Assembly (NCBI RefSeq): GCF_000328475.2
Contig: NC_026478.1
Location: forward strand, 1,550,001 to 1,614,000
Direction: 5' to 3'
Origin: Mycosarcoma maydis
Taxonomy: Eukaryota; Basidiomycota; Ustilaginomycetes; Ustilaginales
DNA length: 64,000 nucleotides
In this document: piece by piece, positions 1 to 8,825 of the stretch
How positions within the stretch are numbered: the first letter of the stretch is position 1
How the letters are laid out: each line of letters starts with the position of its first letter
Program-made: the position numbers and the translations under genes
The notes under the pieces: model-generated
Databases searched by the model: none
Seen by the model: only the letters and a program-made list of their open reading frames with translations
Told to the model about the DNA's origin: nothing

Positions 1-43
1 ATATATGCGGCTTGTTCCATTGCTGTGTGCCTCATCCACAAAG

Positions 44-2173
44 ATGAGCATGTCACTTGCTCGCATCAGCACTCTTGGCTTTCTGCTCGCCCTTGGTTTG
101 ACGTGTGCGCTGGCCGCACCGCTCCAAGTAACACTCTCCAGTAATCCGACAACATGCCAATCCACCAAGATCACCTGGGACACATCGACAGGCACGGCAC
201 CCTGGACGGTCACCGTTGCACCCCTCGGCCACGTTCCTGTCTCCGTATCGTTTCCATCCAATTACATGCAGGGAAGATCATGGAGCTGGGACTGGAACGT
301 TCCGGGTTACACCACCGCCGTGTCTTCCGTCATTGTTGCGGTCTCCGATAGCACCGGCACTGTGTCAGGTACATCCGCCTTGTCTCGGCTCACCAAAGCA
401 GGCTCGTGTTCCGCACCACCAGAGCATCTCGACTTTGTTTGGTATCCTCCGTCTTCAAGTCCGAGGCAGTGCGACGACTGGCTTCTCACCGTACAAGAGG
501 ACCGTGGCAATCTCGGTCTCAAGATGCCAGTGGATCTTCTCATCCTCCCAGAGAATGGCTCGCCCACTCGACTGCGTATCAGCGACGCCAGAAGGAGCAG
601 TGTCGACTGGACAGTCAACTATCCTCGTGGAACCACCTTTGCCATCGCCTCCTTTGATGCTGGGACATCCGGCACAGGCGGAGTCGGTGGGCAGTCGTAC
701 ACCGTCGGCCATGGCAGGTCGCGCTCGTGCATAGGCACAAACCAGCGCGAGGCGATAGCAGGCCTTCCAGCCGCCTCGAGTACAGCCGCTACCTCGTCAC
801 CAGCCTCTTCGACATCCGCACCATCTCGCATGGCCACCTCGCGCGCCGCTACATCTGCCACACGCACCAGCGCAAAAGCGACGCCGACATCCACTGCTGC
901 AGTCAAAGTGAACGCCACCGAAGAAAACTCGGGTCCCTCGGCTGGCGTAATCGGTGGAATCGTTGGTGGCGTTCTGGCAGCTTTGGCCGTTGTTGGCCTT
1001 ATCATCTTCTTCTACAGGCGACAGCGCAACAATAATGGTCCGGACGAGTATGGCGTTTACAAGAATACCGAGAAGCGTTCCTTCTTTGGCGGATTTGGAT
1101 CGGCCCGTTCCGCCAACCGCGGTGGCTTCACTGGTCAGGCTTCGAGTGGCCGCTTTGGCGCTTCCACAGACCAACAGGGTGTTATTTCGCCCTTTGTCGC
1201 CGGCCGCGCTTCACCGTGGAGATGGTCTTCGCGCCCTGTCGGACTTTCCGACAACCAAGATATGGCACAGCTTCACGACGACCGCAGAGCCATCGCAAAC
1301 CGTGTCAACGATGCGCCCCGATCCATCGGCCATTCCAGCTCGATCAGCCTGCACAGGAGCCGAGACTCGATCGGAGCTACGGGAGGCGTCGGTCTCAACG
1401 TGGCGCCTAGTGTGCACTCGGTGGTGCCGGATGATGCGCTCTTCCCACCGCCTGCGCCTGTCAACCGAAACATGATGCCGGGCCCCAGCGCGTCGATGGG
1501 CAGCTTTGGAGCGGGCATCGGTGCTGGTGTTGGCACCGTCGGCACCAAGCGGCATTGGAAGCGTGAGCGATCTGACTCGGGTGGTTCGTACCAGCATCAG
1601 CGAGATCCTTTCCGCAACCCTGCCAATCACATCACGCTGTCACAGGAGGATGACGCACTTGGGCGCATGCAGCCGTACGTGCACCAACAGCAAGAACAGC
1701 AACCACGACAGCATCCAGCCTCACGCGACTCGATGGCGGCTATTGCCGGTCTACCGCTCTCGCCTTCTTCGCACTACTCAGGAGCTACGCGCTCACGCGA
1801 CCTAAGCGGCGTCTCGAACAAGCACGACATGAACGACGAGCATCTGTCCACAATGCGTATTCCACCACCAGCGCCTGTTTCGACATCCTTGTTCGACCCC
1901 TACTCGCACGCGTCGCGTCTCTACTCTGACCAGGAAATCACCCACCTCAACGCCGCGTTTGGCTCGATCGCCAACGAACGAGCCAACACTGCAACTCCCA
2001 CTTCGTTGCACTCCAACTCCAGCGCGCCTCGGTACGCCGATCCAAAAGAGTCTGCCGCCCGCTTCAGAACTCTCGACAACCAACTGCTCACCGAGCGCAA
2101 CAAGGTCGTTTCCGCCGTCTTTGCTCAGGATGACCCATCCGACGACGACGACTGCCTGCCCTACATGTCATAA
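44..2173 (+). CDS. Ser/Thr-rich single-pass cell-surface protein, function unknown
   Basis: Encodes about 709 aa from the ATG at 44. An in-frame ATG at 5 would add 13 residues, and the frame stays open to the window edge, so an upstream extension cannot be excluded. The 44 start gives a classical signal peptide (hydrophobic core TLGFLLALGLTCALA). Two cysteine-containing beta-rich segments follow; the first, with ITW...APWTVTV...AVSDSTGTVSGTS, resembles the extracellular repeat common in basidiomycete surface proteins. Then come a Ser/Thr/Ala-rich stalk, one membrane segment at about residues 300-324 preceded by a Gly-rich GGIVGG stretch, a basic stop-transfer YRRQR, and a cytosolic tail of about 380 residues rich in Ser, Gly and Gln. 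The layout resembles Mid2/Wsc-type wall sensors, but I see no WSC cysteine domain. Role in wall sensing is inference. Confidence 0.8.
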   Translation: MSMSLARISTLGFLLALGLTCALAAPLQVTLSSNPTTCQSTKITWDTSTGTAPWTVTVAPLGHVPVSVSFPSNYMQGRSWSWDWNVPGYTTAVSSVIVAVSDSTGTVSGTSALSRLTKAGSCSAPPEHLDFVWYPPSSSPRQCDDWLLTVQEDRGNLGLKMPVDLLILPENGSPTRLRISDARRSSVDWTVNYPRGTTFAIASFDAGTSGTGGVGGQSYTVGHGRSRSCIGTNQREAIAGLPAASSTAATSSPASSTSAPSRMATSRAATSATRTSAKATPTSTAAVKVNATEENSGPSAGVIGGIVGGVLAALAVVGLIIFFYRRQRNNNGPDEYGVYKNTEKRSFFGGFGSARSANRGGFTGQASSGRFGASTDQQGVISPFVAGRASPWRWSSRPVGLSDNQDMAQLHDDRRAIANRVNDAPRSIGHSSSISLHRSRDSIGATGGVGLNVAPSVHSVVPDDALFPPPAPVNRNMMPGPSASMGSFGAGIGAGVGTVGTKRHWKRERSDSGGSYQHQRDPFRNPANHITLSQEDDALGRMQPYVHQQQEQQPRQHPASRDSMAAIAGLPLSPSSHYSGATRSRDLSGVSNKHDMNDEHLSTMRIPPPAPVSTSLFDPYSHASRLYSDQEITHLNAAFGSIANERANTATPTSLHSNSSAPRYADPKESAARFRTLDNQLLTERNKVVSAVFAQDDPSDDDDCLPYMS

Positions 2174-2397
2174 CACCCGCATACAAACACTCTTGTTCGT
2201 CTTCGGTATAACCCTTTTCGTGTACATTCGCAATTCGTGTTTCTCTGTCGAGGAAACTTGTTTTTTCATTATCACCTTGCAATCGTGAATCCAACAAGGC
2301 ACCAAGTGGTGAGTGTGAGCTTGAAAAGCCAAAAACACGCCTCTGTTTTTTTATTCTTTAGCAGCCAACATCGTCACGTACGATGTGGTTGCATCAG

Positions 2398-4941
2398 CTA
2401 CAGCGTAATGATATGATCGGGGAGACCACTCAACATGTTTGAGGGTTGTAAAAGGATACCATCCGAATCGGTGATGTTGACCAAACCTTTTTCTTTGGCT
2501 TGTTGAAGGTAGTCGGTGAAGCCAGTGCAGCCTAGTGACTGGTAAAATGCGCCGATCCCGGGGAACCCCGGGTTGCGCTTAGCGACTTCGCTGGAGAGTT
2601 TCGCTTTCGTCACCGGCGTCATGCCCTCGCTGGTCAAGGCGACAAAGCTCTCGATAAGCGGGTAAAAGCGGCTAGCGTCATCGGCGTGAACAGATCCAGA
2701 AGCAGTCGTGCCTTCCGACGTTGTGGAACGCTGCAAGGATGCTAGCACTCGACTCGCCTCTTTGCGAATCGCTTCTAGATCTGCTGGCTTCAGTTGGCCT
2801 TCCACGACGCCGGCTTGATCTATCGTTTTGCTGTTGTCTGACGAAACCAGTGCTTTGGATCGAGGCTGGTCGTAAGACTCTGCTTCGTCCGAGTCTTCAT
2901 CCTCACCATCTGTGACGCTGGTCTTGGTTCCAGGTCGAACGAGTCGAGGATGAAGACGTACAAACCGCACGTTGGGCTTGACTCCCGGCTCCGTAGTAAC
3001 AATCTTGGCCGCCACAGCAGCCTCGACATACTCCTGGAACTCTTCGGCGGTCTTGACTTTCAATCCAGGCACCGCAACCAAAGAGTTTAAAGTACTGATG
3101 GTGGAATGACAGAAATAGTCGGTCAAATAGCTGCGTCCCTCGGCCATCTGCTCGAGAAGCAGTGTGGCGAGCGGCAGAAAAATGCGTGGAATCTCATGAC
3201 CATTTAGAATGGCGAGAGCTTTACCTTTCCCAGAGCTAGCCCCCGTGAGTGTAAACTCGTTCTTCAACGTGTTTTTTGATGAGCCAGAGTCTACAAAGGT
3301 ACGCTTGGCGGTTGGCATCTTTTTGTCTACCGACGGCGAAGAGGTAGTGGCTGTATCGGTGATACGATTAAAGTATGCAGTAAACTGATTCGAGTGCAGG
3401 TGGAAAAGTCTAGGATGCAGCTCGACCGCAAGTACACCTCCGTGATCTGTCAATGCAGGTCGTGCTACTCCGGCTTTTTGAGCAGCAGCTATGTACTCTC
3501 TCCAGCCGGGCACGCCGGCGAGAGCGTAGGCGTCCACGATACCATGACGAGCGAGAATCGCAAGCTGGCTGCCAACGTAGGAGCACAGCGGTTTTGATTT
3601 GCTCTGTGATCTGTGCTGATTGCAAATCTCAATCAGCGGAAGGAACGGCTTGAGCTTAGGGTCGTTGGAAGAGCTGCTGGACGTTGAACCGTGTGAGACT
3701 GGCTTCTGTCGAATGGGTGCAGAGCTGTATGACGAAGATGAAGTGCTCGGAACCGTGGGAGGCGACGATGATGCAGCGGATTGGACGTTGTCGTTTAGTG
3801 TGACCCACTCAAAGCCGGACTGCCCCGAAGATCCCAGCTTTACGATACCAGCAGCTTCCGCGACGGCAGCATACTCGGCCCACTTGGCCGCGCCAGCCCG
3901 CGAAAAGACGTTCTTATCTTGCTGAATAAGACGCAACGCTACCATCGAACGTAAGGGCTTCGGGTTGCCCTCCTTCTTGATTTGCTCGAGCACTCTGACG
4001 AGAGGGTCGAACAGCTTCAGACTACGTTCGGACGGCGATTGATCCTTGTTTTTCAGGGCGCCAAGGGACTTGCCTGCTGACAAGCTGACGTCGCTTGTAG
4101 AAGGAGGTTGGTGGTCCGTAGTGTTGGTAGCACTTGGCTTCGGAGGTAGGCCCGAGGCGTTGTTGGTGTAGCTACTGTGCTGCTTTCCATCTTTGTTGGT
4201 CTGAATACCAAGCACATCCTGACGCCATGACAAAACTGCGTTAGCCGAGGCCTCGAGAATGGGGACAGCACCGATGGGCGGCGTCACAAGAACGACATTG
4301 TATCCTCGATTCCGAAGAATGCCGAGTGGATAAGCAAAGTCACGATCGCCAGAGATGAGAACAACCGTAGCGGGAGCAGGTTGGTCGATGGCATACGCGA
4401 GGAGGTCAGTGATCATCATCTTGTCTGCGACATCCTTTCTGCCGCTCTTTGGAGTGTCGATCAGGCTGACACCGCATCCTTGCAGCTCGCTTCTAAGTTG
4501 CACTTGTGCCGCATTGGGTGCCTGTGTCTCGGAAGAAAGTTCCAGATAGGCCTTGAAGCTGACGATTGGGCCAATTTCGAAATTTTGGATAGCTGTGCGG
4601 ACGGCAAGAGCAACGGAACGTCCAGAGGAGCCTGTGGGTGGAGCGCAGTTGTCTACATCCCAAAAAATGGCAATCGGCTCGGCGTCATCTTTGAATCGAT
4701 CGCGCTTCGCCTTGTTACCAGCAGTGGAGGGCGGTGACAACTCTCGTTGACGATCCTCGCGATCTGAGGTGATTTCATCCTTGCCCATGGCAGAGAGGCT
4801 TGGGAAGAACCGTGTTGCGACGAGGAGTGAGCCCGCTCCTAGACCTGCAAGCATCACCCAACGTAGAGTCGGTTGTTGAAGATAGTGAGCCATGGTGCTT
4901 ATTGAGGCTGAACCGGCCGCATTCTGAGGAGTGGAGGCCAT
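2398..4941 (-). CDS. Membrane-anchored NYN-domain protein with four winged-helix (OST-HTH/LOTUS-like) repeats
   Basis: Encodes 847 aa from ATG at 4941. Residues about 26-46 form one hydrophobic segment, a probable N-terminal anchor. Residues 89-225 match the NYN (PIN-like, Limkain b1/MARF1) nuclease fold: FWDVDN (D95, D97), DKMMITDLL (D173, D179) and ISGDRDF (D199, D201), the acidic residues expected for metal-dependent RNA cleavage. Four related units follow at about 311-382, 433-510, 588-665 and 759-832. Each begins F-x-PL and ends in an EY-x(3)-A-x(2)-AGIV-like helix and a short strand, as in OST-HTH/LOTUS RNA-binding winged helices. An RNase or RNA-regulatory role on a membrane is inferred from the domains. 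The repeat assignment is by eye and less certain than NYN. The product is not a canonical MARF1, since I see no RRM. Confidence 0.85.
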   Translation of the reverse strand: MASTPQNAAGSASISTMAHYLQQPTLRWVMLAGLGAGSLLVATRFFPSLSAMGKDEITSDREDRQRELSPPSTAGNKAKRDRFKDDAEPIAIFWDVDNCAPPTGSSGRSVALAVRTAIQNFEIGPIVSFKAYLELSSETQAPNAAQVQLRSELQGCGVSLIDTPKSGRKDVADKMMITDLLAYAIDQPAPATVVLISGDRDFAYPLGILRNRGYNVVLVTPPIGAVPILEASANAVLSWRQDVLGIQTNKDGKQHSSYTNNASGLPPKPSATNTTDHQPPSTSDVSLSAGKSLGALKNKDQSPSERSLKLFDPLVRVLEQIKKEGNPKPLRSMVALRLIQQDKNVFSRAGAAKWAEYAAVAEAAGIVKLGSSGQSGFEWVTLNDNVQSAASSSPPTVPSTSSSSYSSAPIRQKPVSHGSTSSSSSNDPKLKPFLPLIEICNQHRSQSKSKPLCSYVGSQLAILARHGIVDAYALAGVPGWREYIAAAQKAGVARPALTDHGGVLAVELHPRLFHLHSNQFTAYFNRITDTATTSSPSVDKKMPTAKRTFVDSGSSKNTLKNEFTLTGASSGKGKALAILNGHEIPRIFLPLATLLLEQMAEGRSYLTDYFCHSTISTLNSLVAVPGLKVKTAEEFQEYVEAAVAAKIVTTEPGVKPNVRFVRLHPRLVRPGTKTSVTDGEDEDSDEAESYDQPRSKALVSSDNSKTIDQAGVVEGQLKPADLEAIRKEASRVLASLQRSTTSEGTTASGSVHADDASRFYPLIESFVALTSEGMTPVTKAKLSSEVAKRNPGFPGIGAFYQSLGCTGFTDYLQQAKEKGLVNITDSDGILLQPSNMLSGLPDHIITL

Positions 4942-5942
4942 GGCTTTGCCGTGTTACAACCAGAAGAAGACCAATTCTGCGATGCTGATGATTGTGTGGG
5001 AATGAGAATGATGTGATACACGTGGATGGCACAGGATATCATGAAACAGTATAGATGTAGGTCTGAGAGAGGTGCTTGACCTCGAGCGATGGATGGTAAG
5101 GGGGATTTATCCATGCTGAGTTATTCGTAACTAAGAATCGTGAATATAATTCAAAAAAAAGTGATTGGCCCAAGCTCATTGTGTGACACGCGCCACTTAT
5201 GCAGACGAAGCGCACATGGTCACTCTCAAAGCGTGAACGAGGAACACGGAAAACAGTCACAGGAGAGTGATTCGTGATTCACAGATTCACGATTCACGAT
5301 TGGTTGTCTAGACCTCCTTTTGGTACAGCGGTTAAGCCTCAACAAAAACGGGATCACGAACCACATGTCACAATAGTGCGACGTAACAGCGCAGGGTCTG
5401 CTGCCGCACTTCCTCTCAACAGGCACGAGGGTCCAACTTTCACGTTTGGATCCAAGCGTGATCTATCGAGGTAGAACGTCGTGAGTGGTTCTGATGAAGC
5501 CGGATCGGAATGAAGTCCGAAGCGCTAGCTTTTCCCTCATCTCAGGAAGCAGCTCCGAGCCCCATTACACCCAACGCGCCCCTTACATCTCGAGCATTCG
5601 TGATTTGCTTTAGACAAACCTGCGCGAAACGCAAAGGAAACATTTGGCATGATATCGCACCTGAACCACTTCCCACAGACAAACGAAGAGCTGACAATGT
5701 AAAAGTAAGGCACATTGCAAAGTATACTGTTCGTCTCATTTCGGAAATTGTCACACCAGGCTTTCACTCTGTGACTGGCACAATCACACCTACCTCAAAC
5801 AGGCAAGACTGCGGGAGCTGTTTGGCGACAGTCCGCGGTCAGAAGGGCTGTATCAATAGTTCAAGAAGTATGTCAAGGAGCAGTAATGCATACATGTGAT
5901 TTTGACATAGAGAACATGGATGAGTGGGTAGAATTATATTGC
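4942..5942. other. Intergenic, no gene seen
   Basis: About 1 kb between two minus-strand genes. It holds the 5' leader of the NYN gene and a cluster of the dispersed TCACGA/TCGTGA motif at about 5269-5302. Open frames here are all under 130 codons, overlap in several frames and show no recognisable domain. Confidence 0.6.
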
Positions 5943-6770
5943 TTACTTTTTCGAGCTAAAGTTGCGCACAGGAAAAAGCTTGTCAAAGTTTCTGCGGTCC
6001 ATGAACCAGGGATCTTTGGGATCGAGTTGAGCCTTGGCTGCTGTCTCCGTCGGCGTGAGCCCATGACCGCCTGCGACAGGTGACCAGTCGGTCTCTCCGC
6101 GTAAACTGAGCTTGAAACGCGACCAGTACTGTCGGTATAAGTTTTTGGCCTTGGTTTCAAACAGGGGTGTCGGCGCAGCCTCGAGTTGATATCCAAACGT
6201 TACGTCCTCGCCGAGCAGGATGGACGACGGCACCTTCTGTCGCGTACCTGATTTTGCTGATACCACAGGCCTTCCCTTTCCCTGCGCAAACTCTTCAATC
6301 TCGACAGCCGACGACTTGTCGCGTCGATAAAGGGCGTCGAGAGGGTGAAAGCGTTCGCAAGGGTCTTGAGGATTGAGCGAAGCGCTTCTTCTCGAGCGCA
6401 TCGAAGCAGGCAAGAAGGCACGGAACGGCCGTGCTGCCGTTCGGATTCCGATCTGCGATGTTGCCGGATAAAGTGTCACCCGCGTCGCAAGCCTCGACGG
6501 AGTCCAGAAGAAGAAAAGCCCCAGTCCGCCGCCCGTCACAGCCACAGCTGTGCCCGTGACGTATCGAAGCATCATTGGCGCAAGTTTGGTTTTTTCGGGA
6601 TCGCGTGTGAAGATCGGCCAGCTAAGATGCTGTGTGAGCAGAAAACCTTGGTAGCATCCGGCGCCTGTGAAAACGGCTCCGATGAAGTAGTACAATGCCC
6701 TTTTCATGCCAGGTGGGCCCCGGTATAGGACCCGAGGCACGGCCGATGCCCCCGCCTTCGCTGCGCTCAT
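5943..6770 (-). CDS. Small two-pass membrane protein, probably mitochondrial, function unknown
   Basis: Encodes 275 aa from the ATG at 6770. The open frame reaches 6833, but that upstream codon is TTG. The N-terminus is basic and short of acidic residues, compatible with mitochondrial import. There are two hydrophobic segments at about residues 24-44 and 67-90 with a conserved-looking FFFWTPSRLATRVTLYP just after the second. The rest is soluble and ends in a charged region with DPWFMDRRNF. The two-helix layout followed by a TPSR/LYP motif loosely recalls small inner-membrane assembly proteins such as TMEM223, but I cannot assign a family. The downstream neighbour on the same strand is the NYN gene, 1 kb away, with no sign of co-transcription. 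Confidence 0.65.
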   Translation of the reverse strand: MSAAKAGASAVPRVLYRGPPGMKRALYYFIGAVFTGAGCYQGFLLTQHLSWPIFTRDPEKTKLAPMMLRYVTGTAVAVTGGGLGLFFFWTPSRLATRVTLYPATSQIGIRTAARPFRAFLPASMRSRRSASLNPQDPCERFHPLDALYRRDKSSAVEIEEFAQGKGRPVVSAKSGTRQKVPSSILLGEDVTFGYQLEAAPTPLFETKAKNLYRQYWSRFKLSLRGETDWSPVAGGHGLTPTETAAKAQLDPKDPWFMDRRNFDKLFPVRNFSSKK

Positions 6771-7297
6771 TCCGAGTGTTTGGTGTTTCAAGGAATTCCT
6801 ATACTGTTTCGGTGCGCGCCCCGGTGGTCTCAATGACGCATGTATTGAGGTCCCGTTTTGTCAGTTCGAGGAAGCCGTCCTACAAAGGAGAGCGAATCTT
6901 CTCATCCTGCTCACTTTTTCTGACCCCGAAGTGAGAGGGATTCCCGATTTCCGAAGTCTGGCAAGCAAAAGAATTACGAATACCAGACACGACACGGAAC
7001 TTCACTGATTAACTTACCTCGACGCTGCTATTTGTGCTCATCGAAAGATCTGTCTGTAATCACTCATGCCTATTGAAGTTGATTTTCGACCCAGACGGTA
7101 CATTAGTGCTGATCATGTAAGATCTGATTCGGTAGCGGTTAAGTGAAGGGGAGAGAGCGGACAACATACTAGGGCAGGCAGTGCAGAATCAGCTTCCCTG
7201 CTTCCATACTGCAAGCTGTCGTTAGGTAAAGCTGCCGATGTTCAAACCTACAATTCTTCCGTATATGTATACACTTTATATTACTTAATCATAACGC
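6771..7297. other. Intergenic, no gene seen
   Basis: The region between the small membrane protein start and tRNA-Trp. I see no supported coding frame; the last 50 bases before the tRNA are AT-rich (7258-7290). Confidence 0.5.
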
Positions 7298-7384
7298 GGC
7301 CTCGTAGCTCAGGGGTAGAGCGTCGGCTTCCAGCCGTACATAGGAACATTCCGAAGGCCATCCGTTCAAATCGGGTCGGGGTCA
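7298..7384 (+). tRNA. tRNA-Trp (anticodon CCA) with a 15-nt intron
   Basis: A cloverleaf can be drawn by hand. The 7-bp acceptor is 7298-7304 with 7377-7383 (G-U pairs allowed), discriminator A7384. The D arm is GCTC/GAGC, the anticodon stem TCGGC/TCCGA, and the T arm ATCCG-TTCAAAT-CGGGT. The anticodon CCA lies at 7330-7332 after T33. The 15 bases 7334-7348, directly after position 37, interrupt the anticodon loop at the usual eukaryotic intron site. The acceptor and T arm (CTCG...TTCAAATC...TCGGGGTC) closely match other eukaryotic tRNA-Trp genes. The stem base 31-39 is C-U, a mismatch. A T5 run at 7388-7392 is a good Pol III terminator. Confidence 0.9.
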
Positions 7385-7387
7385 ACG

Positions 7388-7392
7388 TTTTT
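7388..7392 (+). terminator. Pol III T5 terminator of tRNA-Trp
   Basis: Five consecutive T residues start four bases after the discriminator base of the tRNA, with further T-rich sequence downstream to about 7425. Confidence 0.7.
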
Positions 7393-8438
7393 ATTTCTTT
7401 TCTTCTTCAATTTTTGTTGAATGGTGAAAGACTCTTTTTGCTCGAAGGGGAGAAGGAGCAAGCTTGTTGCTGAAGAGCACCGTGTTAGTGTGTCAACGTT
7501 GGCCTGTGCAAGACTGTGATTAGGGGAAGGAAGCAGTGGAAATGCGGCTCTTCCGAGTCGCCGGCTTGACTTCGAGTTGCCGCGGTTGCTAATGCCACTG
7601 AAACTGGAAGATCAGCCAGAATCTCGCACAACATTCGCACTGCAACTTGAGGGAGACAACTTTATCTGGCTCGAGGTGGGATGACGGAAGATCAACTTAC
7701 TATGAGTTATTGTTTGGAAGTTATCTGCGACTGCAACCATTCGCAATCTAGACATGGGCAACATCACATCATCACAGCACGACAGCGCCAAGTGTCAGAG
7801 ATTAGAGTTGAGACGACAGGCGAACTCTACAACGGGATCCGAGACTCAGATTCTTGAAGCTCGCCTCGCTTCTGTTGGTAGCAGCGTGATGGAGCAGCCA
7901 TGATTTTGTCTGATGTCCAGTTTCGTCATTCATGATTGGGCAAGCTAGCTAAACTACTCACTAACCACTAGTGGCCCGTGAAATTTTGGGCACAGCGCAC
8001 AGACCAACTACGAATTTCACGGACACGGTGTTTGTGCTGATATGCCTCAATGGAATGTGGAGTTGGTTGCTTCCAAAGTTCACACGTTTGTGAATTGAAC
8101 GACAGCAATCACGAATGTCCAAGCGGCCCTGGTTCCACCTCGCTTAGCGCGCTGTCACTGTCCGTCAACCGACATCTATGGCCAGGATGGCGTGAAAGCA
8201 CCTGCTTCTGCCAATCACGAATGTGTCTCGACATAATTTACGACGATCCTAACACGTTGCTGCATCCCACCAGTGTTCTACCAGACTGACTGTGTGTTGG
8301 CACTTGGTCTGAGCAACAAAAAAGACGCCAATTGAGATTAGAGCTTCCCGAGGACCTCGGGACTGAGCTGCATCTTCGACTGACAGAGATGCCAGTTGTT
8401 GCTCGCTGGCGCGTTCAGACTTAGACATCCCAAAAGGT
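7393..8438. other. Intergenic, no gene seen
   Basis: About 1 kb between tRNA-Trp and the TATA box of the 65-aa protein gene. Only short frames (80 codons or fewer) and a few single TCACGAAT-type motifs are visible. Confidence 0.5.
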
Positions 8439-8444
8439 ATATAT
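8439..8444 (+). promoter_or_regulatory. TATA box of the 65-aa protein gene
   Basis: TATATA in the context AAAAGGTATATATAGG, about 90 bases upstream of the ATG at 8530. The leader between them is pyrimidine-rich. A strong TATA box and short leader suggest high or inducible expression (inference). Confidence 0.6.
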
Positions 8445-8529
8445 AGGTACCTGGACACAGAAACTATCATCCGTCATCTCTGCTCTCCACATTTGCCTTT
8501 TGACCAAAGCACCAAGAACCTCTTTTACA

Positions 8530-8825
8530 ATGTCCGCTCCCGCTCCCGATCAAAACGCACCTCCCGCCGGCGGTCAGCAGGACGCCCTCGACAAGGCTGT
8601 CCAATTTGGCACCAAAAAGGCTGGCCACGAGCAGAGCGGCAGCACCGTCGAGAAGATCTCGGATGGCATTCGATCTGGCTTGTAAGTTGAATCTCTGATA
8701 CTAGAAATTCGAATTTGCCGGTGAACACCCTTTACTAATTCCCATACCTTGTTGGTTCCATCACTGTTCCTCTACACAGCAAGAAGCTTACTGGCAAGGA
8801 TATCCCCATCGAGGACAAGCAGTAA
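8530..8825 (+). CDS. Small conserved fungal protein, 65 aa, two exons
   Basis: Exons 8530-8681 and 8780-8825 encode 65 aa. The intron 8682-8779 (98 nt) has a GTAAGT donor and ends CTACACAG, splitting a Phe codon. The protein starts MSAPAPDQNAPPAG, then a soluble helical part with DALDKAVQFGTKKAGHEQSG, EKISDGIRSGFKKLTGKDIP, and ends EDKQ. Short fungal proteins with the same DALDK...KK.GH...EKI.DG.R..F.K.TGK layout are widespread and often abundant or stress-linked; that family statement is from general knowledge and the function is unknown. No signal peptide or membrane segment. The reading frame continues across the splice junction, which strongly supports the model. Confidence 0.85.

Noticed and set aside
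5..43. Upstream in-frame ATG at 5 of the first surface protein
   Set aside because: Not excluded, but the 13 extra residues lie before the natural signal peptide core; ATG at 44 is preferred.
7298..7384. tRNA-Gly (anticodon TCC) reading of the same tRNA
   Set aside because: With TTCC in the loop the stem pairing and the intron placement fail; the CCA reading gives the standard eukaryotic tRNA-Trp acceptor, T arm and intron site.
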